In this document: one piece after another, positions 6,682 to 12,114 of the stretch
Layout of the letters: each line of letters starts with the position of its first letter
How positions within the stretch are numbered: position 1 is the stretch's first letter
NCBI GenBank assembly: GCA_029934875.1
Contig: JAOZLK010000002.1
Location: forward strand, 3,954-16,067
Direction of reading: 5' to 3'
DNA: 12,114 bases
DNA from: Bacteroidales bacterium
Lineage (GTDB): Bacteria; Bacteroidota; Bacteroidia; Bacteroidales; GCA-2748055
Translations under genes and position numbers: made by a program
Notes under the pieces: model-generated
Database searches by the model: none
Seen by the model: the letters and a program-made list of their open reading frames with translations, nothing else
Told to the model about the DNA's origin: nothing

Positions 6682-8823
6682 TTACTCGCTCTCTTTGAGA
6701 TTTTTCAATACTTCAGCCACTTCCTGGTTTTTCATAAACAGCTCCCAGATCAGACCGCTTCGGTAGTTTTCGATCATGATCACCACCGGGGCCTGGTTAA
6801 GCCCCATATAGATTCTCGCCTGCCAGTTTTCATCAAGGTTCACTGCATCCCGGAAGCCATATTCACCCCAGAGGTATTTTCCGTGCTCGCGGTACATGTG
6901 TTTCAGTGCCCCCATGGACTGCTCCGGTGTATAGGGAAAGGACGCCAGTGAACCTGTTGGAGCCATGGTTCCGTTCTCTTTCTCCTTAAGGGGCTCCAGG
7001 GCACGGTAGCCCCATGGCCCGTCGCTGGCTGTAAAACCCCAGAACTCACCAGACACAGCCCTGCGCTTATTTGGGTTTTCACTGCAATAGCGCCAGTTGA
7101 TCAGGGCTATGTTCCGGTTATTCTCAAAATAATTGGTATAAGAATCGGTGATTCTGCGTGGATCCATTCCGAGGAATGAATAATGGACAAAAAACAGGGG
7201 CCCACCGTTGGCTACGCCAACATCCAGTTTGATACCGTGGTAGTAATTCCCGTTTGTATATTCAGATCCGTCGGGGGTTTTTCCCCATGCGCTTCTATAT
7301 TCACGTGCGCGTTCCTCCTGGCTTGCCCAACCATTGTAGTACATGGCCGGATCCACCGGGTGGGTGGGTGAGGCCATGGCAAGGATGTAGGTGATCATCG
7401 TCTCATTCCAGCCTATCAGTTTGTGATCAATGTGCCATTCATAATCGGGCGACCAGTGCCAGGTGAGGAACTTGTTTTCCTTCTCCCTGTCATACCAGTC
7501 CCACTCCACCGCCTCCCACAGGCAAGTAATGCCATTTCGGATTTCTTTCTCGGCTTTTTCCTTAGCATCGAAATAGGCCCGGGCAGTGAGCAGTCCCTGG
7601 TACAGAAAGGAGGTCTCCACAAGGTCCCCTCCATTGTCGTATTTTCCGAAAAAGGCAGTGGTTTTCCCGGTGGGCCCGTCAATGAAATGAGAAACGGCTC
7701 CATGGTAGGTATCGCAGCCCCCGAGGAAGCTTACGATCTTCTTCATACGCTGTACCGCCTGGTCGCGGGTGATAAAACCCCTCTCAACACCCACAATAAT
7801 GGCCATTATTCCAAAGCCCGATGCCCCGGTGGCAATCATGTTTTTACGGCCTGGTATGTTCTCCCTGGCAAGTCCGCTGTTCGGTTCCGCTCCTTCCCAG
7901 TAGTAACGGAAGGATGCTTCCTGAACCATATCCATCAGTTCCTCATCGCTGAAAGTACGGGTACTTGCTCCGGCTGTCTGGGATTGCCTGCTTTCATTGT
8001 AAGCGTAATCAAGCAGGCTCACACGGTAATGGTAGATCTTTCCGCTTTCACCCGTATAATCGGTGAAACGATCATAGTAGGGACGTTGTATGCCCACAGG
8101 GCGGTAATTCACCTGGTCTTCGGACCGGTATATCTTCAAATATTTCACCCGTGCATCGGCAATATGGGGCCAGGTGATATCCACATGCCTTTCATATCCT
8201 CTGGCAGTAATATCCGGTGGCGCTATCCCTTCAGCTGCTTCCATCATGGGGTATAGTTCCACCTGGTCGATGAATATGCGGCCATTGCCAGGAACCTGGT
8301 TTCCGGAAAACACAATTTCCCCGGGTTCAGCATCCTTTATACCAAATACCTCCAGGGGGATCTTTACAAAAATCCACCCCCCCTTTTTCCTTTTTTCAAT
8401 ATAGGGTACAAAGGAGAGTTTTTCAGATGATTTTGCTTCTTTTCCCGGGCCGATAGAAATATCAGGGTAGAGCTCCTCCCCTGTATTGTCGGGGTAAAAC
8501 CAGAATGACAGGTGGTGGGACTCCTTGAAAAAATCGTTCCCCCTCACTTTTTCAAACAGGATCTTTGCCTCCCAGTTTCCATCCCCCTTGGAAAAGTCCA
8601 GCATCAGGGAGTTGGGAGCAGTAAAAGCATGCTCATCGCTGACCGGGATCTTCCCCTGTATGTTGTTGATGTAGCTCCCCCCCCTGCAGCTTGTACTTGA
8701 ATAATAATAAGACCCTGACATGAGACTGTTCTCAAAGAACATATAGTCATGCTCATACTCCGCTTGCTGGGCGAAAAGCGACAGGCTGTATATGAGAGAG
8801 GCGAAGAAGATTAATTTTTTCAT
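6682..8823 (-). CDS. GH144-like (PF10091-type) secreted glycosidase with N-terminal beta-sandwich and FN3
   Basis: The 713-residue protein has a type I signal peptide (cut near residue 19, SLFAQ). Residues 20-192 resemble a carbohydrate-binding jelly roll, and about 203-288 an FN3 domain. The catalytic-type domain (about 291-710) begins FSDEELMDMVQEASF. It includes YYWEGAEPNSGLA, DNGGDLVETSF (Asp396, Asp400, Glu403), LTWHWSP and GWNETMITY (Glu474). The Asp/Asp/Glu spacing and the Glu about 70 residues later match, as I recall, the catalytic-site residues of the GH144 endo-beta-1,2-glucanase from Chitinophaga pinensis. Glucoamylase in the family name does not imply starch as substrate. Unlike the next gene upstream in the operon it ends right after the catalytic domain, without a sorting tail, so it is probably periplasmic. 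Two G-tracts (8677-8684 and 8377-8383) lie in the N-terminal domain. No strong ribosome site precedes the ATG. Confidence 0.9.
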   Translation of the reverse strand: MKKLIFFASLIYSLSLFAQQAEYEHDYMFFENSLMSGSYYYSSTSCRGGSYINNIQGKIPVSDEHAFTAPNSLMLDFSKGDGNWEAKILFEKVRGNDFFKESHHLSFWFYPDNTGEELYPDISIGPGKEAKSSEKLSFVPYIEKRKKGGWIFVKIPLEVFGIKDAEPGEIVFSGNQVPGNGRIFIDQVELYPMMEAAEGIAPPDITARGYERHVDITWPHIADARVKYLKIYRSEDQVNYRPVGIQRPYYDRFTDYTGESGKIYHYRVSLLDYAYNESRQSQTAGASTRTFSDEELMDMVQEASFRYYWEGAEPNSGLARENIPGRKNMIATGASGFGIMAIIVGVERGFITRDQAVQRMKKIVSFLGGCDTYHGAVSHFIDGPTGKTTAFFGKYDNGGDLVETSFLYQGLLTARAYFDAKEKAEKEIRNGITCLWEAVEWDWYDREKENKFLTWHWSPDYEWHIDHKLIGWNETMITYILAMASPTHPVDPAMYYNGWASQEERAREYRSAWGKTPDGSEYTNGNYYHGIKLDVGVANGGPLFFVHYSFLGMDPRRITDSYTNYFENNRNIALINWRYCSENPNKRRAVSGEFWGFTASDGPWGYRALEPLKEKENGTMAPTGSLASFPYTPEQSMGALKHMYREHGKYLWGEYGFRDAVNLDENWQARIYMGLNQAPVVIMIENYRSGLIWELFMKNQEVAEVLKNLKESE

Positions 8824-8848
8824 AAGTCATGTGGGGCTTTCATCCTTC

Positions 8849-11245
8849 CTATTTTTGAATAAGGATTTTGGAATGACGAACAGAAGCGCCCTGCTGCAGC
8901 CGGACCAGGTAGAGCCCGCTGTCCAGGTCGGTCCAGTTCAGGAAGGTTTCAGCCTGATACAGCACAGTAGTCCGTACGAGCTTTCCCTCCCCGCTAAACA
9001 GCTTCAGGCTGGTGGCCTGGCCACTCTGCCACTCAGGAAGACTGACTGTAAAAGCACCGTCACCCGGATTGGGATAGAGACTGAAGGCATCCCTGGCCTT
9101 GCTTTGAGGTGCCGACACAGTAGGATCATACCAGAATCCAAGTTTTTCCATTCCCGCCTGTACATCGGCATCTTTCATCATGGTATCCCATATCAGCCGC
9201 GTGCGGTGATTTTCAATCATCACCACGATGGGACCCTGGTCAATTCCAATGTAAGCCTCCTGGATCCAATTCCGACTGTCATTAAAAGCATCATAGGGAC
9301 CATAGGGGCCGAAGAGCTCGTTACCACGCTCCCGGTAGAAATATTTCAGGGCCTTCATGGATTCGGCGGGTGTATAAGGCATACTTGCCAGGGCTGCAGT
9401 GGGGCTTACGGTCCCATTATCGTTATTCCACGGCCTGTGCGCAGTATATCCGTCCGGATCATCACTGGCAGTAAGACCCCAGTTATCGCCGCTGTAATTC
9501 AAAAAATTCTTGGGATTCTCCTTGCCATATTCATAATGGATCAGTGCGGTATTCACATACTCATCCCAGTAGGAGATATGGTCATCGTTGAGCCCATAGG
9601 GATCAACACCCAGGTGGGAATAGTGCACCCAGAACAAGGGGCCTCCCCAATTGGGCGAAACGTAAATATCCAGGCCATAGAACCTCCGCCTGTTAAATAT
9701 CTCTCCATTCCTGGTCCACCCTTCAGTATAAACTTCAAGGGGAATTCCATGGTCGGGAGAGGATGCTGCCATGATATAGGTGACCAGGGTTTCCATCCAT
9801 CCCCTGATCTTCATATTCATTTCCCACCCCACTGTGGGTGACCAGTGCCAGGTTAATACATTTTCACCTTCCCGCTGGTACCAGTCCCACTCAACACCCT
9901 TCCACAGTTCATCGGCCTTTTCCCTGATCTGAACCGAACTGGCATCATCGCCAGTGAAGTAGTGCTTCAAAGCAATCAGCCCCTCCACAACGAAGGAGGT
10001 CTCCACCAGGTCTCCACCATTATCGTTGGGAGAGAAGGGTTGGGTCTTCTTGGTGTCTGCATTATACCAGTGCGACCATGCTCCATGGTGCCTGTCGCAG
10101 GTTTCCAGGAAATCAAGGATCATCAGGATCCGGTCCTTAATCTCTTCCCTGGGTTCGTACTCTCTTTCATAGGCCACAATCATCGCCATAAGCCCCATTC
10201 CGGTGGCTCCTGAAGCTGCGGTCCTTCCATTGCCATTGGAACGTTCAAGTGCCATGCCGCTGGCCTGGTGTGCACCTTCCCAGAAATAGCGGAAGGAGTA
10301 GCGTTGCACCATGTCCATGAGTTCATCATCTGTAAAGTCCCTGATCTGGGCCTCAGCATCCAGGGAAGCTGATTCCTGACCCTGGGCCCGGGTGACAATC
10401 CTATAGCTTATTGTCGTATTTCTATATTCCTGAGGAACAAAATCCATGTAGGAGCTGGCCGTGCTTTCGGTCCTTTCCTGGAAAGTGTTTCCTCCATCAT
10501 ATGAGGCGGAGATGAGATAGGACAAATCGGGCACCGGCTGGGTCCAGCTTAGTTGTGCATGACTGTCATAGCCCTGCACAGAAAAATCCTGGGGAACAGG
10601 TATTTCATCCAGGGACTTAAAAGCCACCACATCATCGGCCAGGAATACCCTGGAACTATTATCAGCTTCGCTCTGGTTAAAGACCACCGCCTTGGTTTTG
10701 GAAAAGTCAAGCTGGCTGTTTGCAGCATCTCCCATCACTTCATCCAGGGGAAGAACTACCCTGGTCCATTGCCCTGCCGGAATATCCCCGTTAACTCCAA
10801 GCAGGCTGAAGAGCCTGGAAGCAAGTTCTCCTGTCCCACCCTTCTCAACAGCAACAAAACCCATGAGAGGCAATGCACTGGCAGGCATTCCTTCAGCAGA
10901 ATAAATGAAAAATGCCAGGGTATCAAGCCCGGTGATATCCACGCTGCTCCAGTCATTTCTAAATACCCTGACCCGCCAGTTTCCATTGTCCGAAGAGCTA
11001 TAGTTGAACTTAAGGGAAGTGGAGCCACGGTAGGCAGTGGTGGAGCAGGGGATCTTATCGTTCCACTGGGGTCCGCCCGGTGGATGGGTATATTCAAATT
11101 CACTTTCCCCCAGGTCGGCCACAGCCACAATCCCCTGGTCGTAAAAGGTAAGATCCGTTCCCTCGGTAAAAAACCAGGCTTCCTGTGCCTGTAAGCCGAC
11201 TATTCCGGCCAGGCAAACCAGTCCCATTATCAACCCTTTCTTCAT
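8849..11245 (-). CDS. GH144-like (PF10091-type) glycosidase with T9SS C-terminal sorting domain
   Basis: The 798-residue protein has a signal peptide (cut near residue 21, GLQAQ), a carbohydrate-binding-like beta-sandwich (about 22-210) and an FN3-like domain (about 216-300). The GH144-like domain (about 304-705) carries FRYFWEGAHQASGMA, DNGGDLVETSF (Asp408, Asp412, Glu415), LTWHWSP and GWMETLVTY (Glu485). Residues 720-798 are a Por-type (T9SS) sorting domain: FSLYPNPGDGAFTV, then DSGLYLVRLQ and a basic SKILIQK end. The enzyme is therefore probably released or fixed at the cell surface and acts first on polymer. Domain order equals that of the neighbour at 6682-8823, indicating tandem duplication. 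AAAGG abuts ATG 11245 directly; Met7 has better spaced AAAGGG, but Met1 keeps the lysines of the signal peptide. Beta-1,2-glucanase activity is a family-based guess. Confidence 0.92.
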   Translation of the reverse strand: MKKGLIMGLVCLAGIVGLQAQEAWFFTEGTDLTFYDQGIVAVADLGESEFEYTHPPGGPQWNDKIPCSTTAYRGSTSLKFNYSSSDNGNWRVRVFRNDWSSVDITGLDTLAFFIYSAEGMPASALPLMGFVAVEKGGTGELASRLFSLLGVNGDIPAGQWTRVVLPLDEVMGDAANSQLDFSKTKAVVFNQSEADNSSRVFLADDVVAFKSLDEIPVPQDFSVQGYDSHAQLSWTQPVPDLSYLISASYDGGNTFQERTESTASSYMDFVPQEYRNTTISYRIVTRAQGQESASLDAEAQIRDFTDDELMDMVQRYSFRYFWEGAHQASGMALERSNGNGRTAASGATGMGLMAMIVAYEREYEPREEIKDRILMILDFLETCDRHHGAWSHWYNADTKKTQPFSPNDNGGDLVETSFVVEGLIALKHYFTGDDASSVQIREKADELWKGVEWDWYQREGENVLTWHWSPTVGWEMNMKIRGWMETLVTYIMAASSPDHGIPLEVYTEGWTRNGEIFNRRRFYGLDIYVSPNWGGPLFWVHYSHLGVDPYGLNDDHISYWDEYVNTALIHYEYGKENPKNFLNYSGDNWGLTASDDPDGYTAHRPWNNDNGTVSPTAALASMPYTPAESMKALKYFYRERGNELFGPYGPYDAFNDSRNWIQEAYIGIDQGPIVVMIENHRTRLIWDTMMKDADVQAGMEKLGFWYDPTVSAPQSKARDAFSLYPNPGDGAFTVSLPEWQSGQATSLKLFSGEGKLVRTTVLYQAETFLNWTDLDSGLYLVRLQQGASVRHSKILIQK

Positions 11246-11257
11246 CCTTTCAGTATT

Positions 11258-12114
11258 TTATTGTGTTGTGTTAAAAAGTCTGTACTCAGAGATCCAGGTC
11301 TCCTTCTCCCCGGGGGCCGCATCCAGCTGGATATAGGGTTCCGGGCACAGGGTGGTGGATATCGCCCAGAAAACAATTTTTTGCAATGGTTTGTCCACAG
11401 AAATTTGAACCCCTGCACCAGTTTTCTGATTGACAATCTTCACCTGGTTATCTTCTGCCGTGTCCCCAAATCCATCCAGGGTCATATAAATATGGCCTGT
11501 GCCTAGTTCCTTTTTAATAAGCAGTTTGTTCTGCTTCAGCTCCACCAGGTCAGTGGGGTAATCATTACTGGATATCCGGAAAGGGAATTCCAGGCTGAAG
11601 TCCGGTCCGGTCACTTCCTGGTCCATCACAAAGAAATTGTGGTTGAACTGGTTCGTGTGGATTGCTTTCTTTCCCTTGTTTCTAAGGGTATGGATGATGG
11701 AAAATCCGGGTTCATCCTTCATCAACTCGATCCTTTTGGTATATACATAGGCCCATCCGCTTTCTCTTTCCAGGCTATGCGTGAACTCGATCCAGTCCTT
11801 TCCCTGGTCCACCTCCCACAATCCATGATCTACGATCCTGTAAGTCTTAAGCCAGTTATATTCCTCGTCGCTTTTCTCAAGAGCTCCCACTCCAATCCGG
11901 ATAAACTCCCCTCCTATGCCAGCCTCATCGAATCCGGGTCCGGGATCACCATAGGACTCGGCCGGACCGGTAAGGTCTTCATGTATAAGCGGGTCATGGC
12001 TCTTTTTCCATTCTCCCACATACTGATGCCCTGCATACTCCAGGCTGTATATGATGCCCGACCAGTCAAACCGTGTGGCCCGGTAATAGCCATGCTCGGG
12101 ATCGGGAAGGTAGA
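11258..12114 (-). CDS. Galactose-mutarotase-like protein of unknown function, 5' end missing
   Basis: The frame is open to the right edge (285 visible codons), so the true start is outside; the GTG at 12019 is internal. The first visible residues read YLPDPEHGYYRATRFDWSG, followed by IIYSLEYAGHQYVGEW. Next come GPAESYGDPGPGFDEAG with FIRIGVGALEK, then NQFNHNFFVMD with GPDFSLEFPF. The spaced aromatic, His and Gly motifs resemble a family of hypothetical proteins with a galactose-mutarotase-like beta-sandwich, related to aldose 1-epimerase folds. I know no proven function for it. No signal sequence is visible because the start is missing. The stop lies 12 bp before the T9SS-targeted GH144 gene, so it belongs to the same operon. 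A role in saccharide binding or epimerisation is plausible but only inferred. Confidence 0.6.
   Translation of the reverse strand, partial: YLPDPEHGYYRATRFDWSGIIYSLEYAGHQYVGEWKKSHDPLIHEDLTGPAESYGDPGPGFDEAGIGGEFIRIGVGALEKSDEEYNWLKTYRIVDHGLWEVDQGKDWIEFTHSLERESGWAYVYTKRIELMKDEPGFSIIHTLRNKGKKAIHTNQFNHNFFVMDQEVTGPDFSLEFPFRISSNDYPTDLVELKQNKLLIKKELGTGHIYMTLDGFGDTAEDNQVKIVNQKTGAGVQISVDKPLQKIVFWAISTTLCPEPYIQLDAAPGEKETWISEYRLFNTTQ

Noticed and set aside
7423..8256. Plus-strand open frame of about 277 codons
   Set aside because: Antisense shadow of the GH144-like gene at 6682-8823; composition and lack of motifs argue against coding.
8792..9841. Plus-strand open frame of about 349 codons
   Set aside because: It lies antisense to the T9SS-targeted GH144 gene, whose domains and sorting tail are clear. 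The plus-strand product resembles no protein family and has no ribosome site.
6682..11245. Annotation of the GH144-like proteins as starch-acting glucoamylases
   Set aside because: The name comes from a domain label; the acid-residue pattern fits GH144 endo-beta-1,2-glucanases, and no starch-type genes are nearby.
12017..12019. GTG at 12019 as start of the mutarotase-like gene
   Set aside because: The frame continues upstream to the window edge with conserved family motifs (HGYYRATRFDWSG).

Overview
The window looks like part of a carbohydrate-degradation locus from a Bacteroidetes bacterium, probably a sulfated-glycan degrader from the sea or another sulfate-rich habitat. Four things support this. 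One exported enzyme has a C-terminal type IX secretion (T9SS) sorting domain. The regulator combines a periplasmic beta-propeller, a triple-tyrosine (Y_Y_Y) domain, one membrane helix and a cytoplasmic LuxR-type helix-turn-helix. There are two secreted sulfatases. Start sites often have weak Shine-Dalgarno sequences. I see no rRNA, tRNA, mobile element or CRISPR array.

Layout. Positions 1-581 (minus, cut by the left edge) hold the first 193 codons of a putative lipoprotein of the glucoamylase-like / GH144 family. A 252-bp divergent intergenic region (582-833) carries repeated ACAACA elements and a promoter-like sequence. The regulator (834-3698, plus) converges tail to tail, with a 1-bp gap, on a compact minus-strand cluster. 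In transcription order from the right edge the cluster contains: a galactose-mutarotase-like protein of unknown function (11258 to the right edge, 5' end missing), a T9SS-targeted GH144-like enzyme (8849-11245), a second GH144-like enzyme with a plain signal peptide (6682-8823), a lipoprotein sulfatase (5024-6664) and a second sulfatase (3700-5082). Gaps within the cluster are 12, 25 and 17 bp, and the last pair overlaps by 59 bp, so it reads as one operon.

How it may work together. Three GH144-family paralogues, each with different export signals, surround one transmembrane one-component regulator and share a locus with two sulfatases. Characterised GH144 enzymes are endo-beta-1,2-glucanases. 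Their pairing with sulfatases suggests a sulfated or otherwise unusual glucan-type substrate, but this is inference. The regulator would sense a saccharide in the periplasm and control this operon, the divergent GH144 gene, or both. No SusC/SusD pair, sugar kinase or transporter is visible, so the locus probably continues past both edges.
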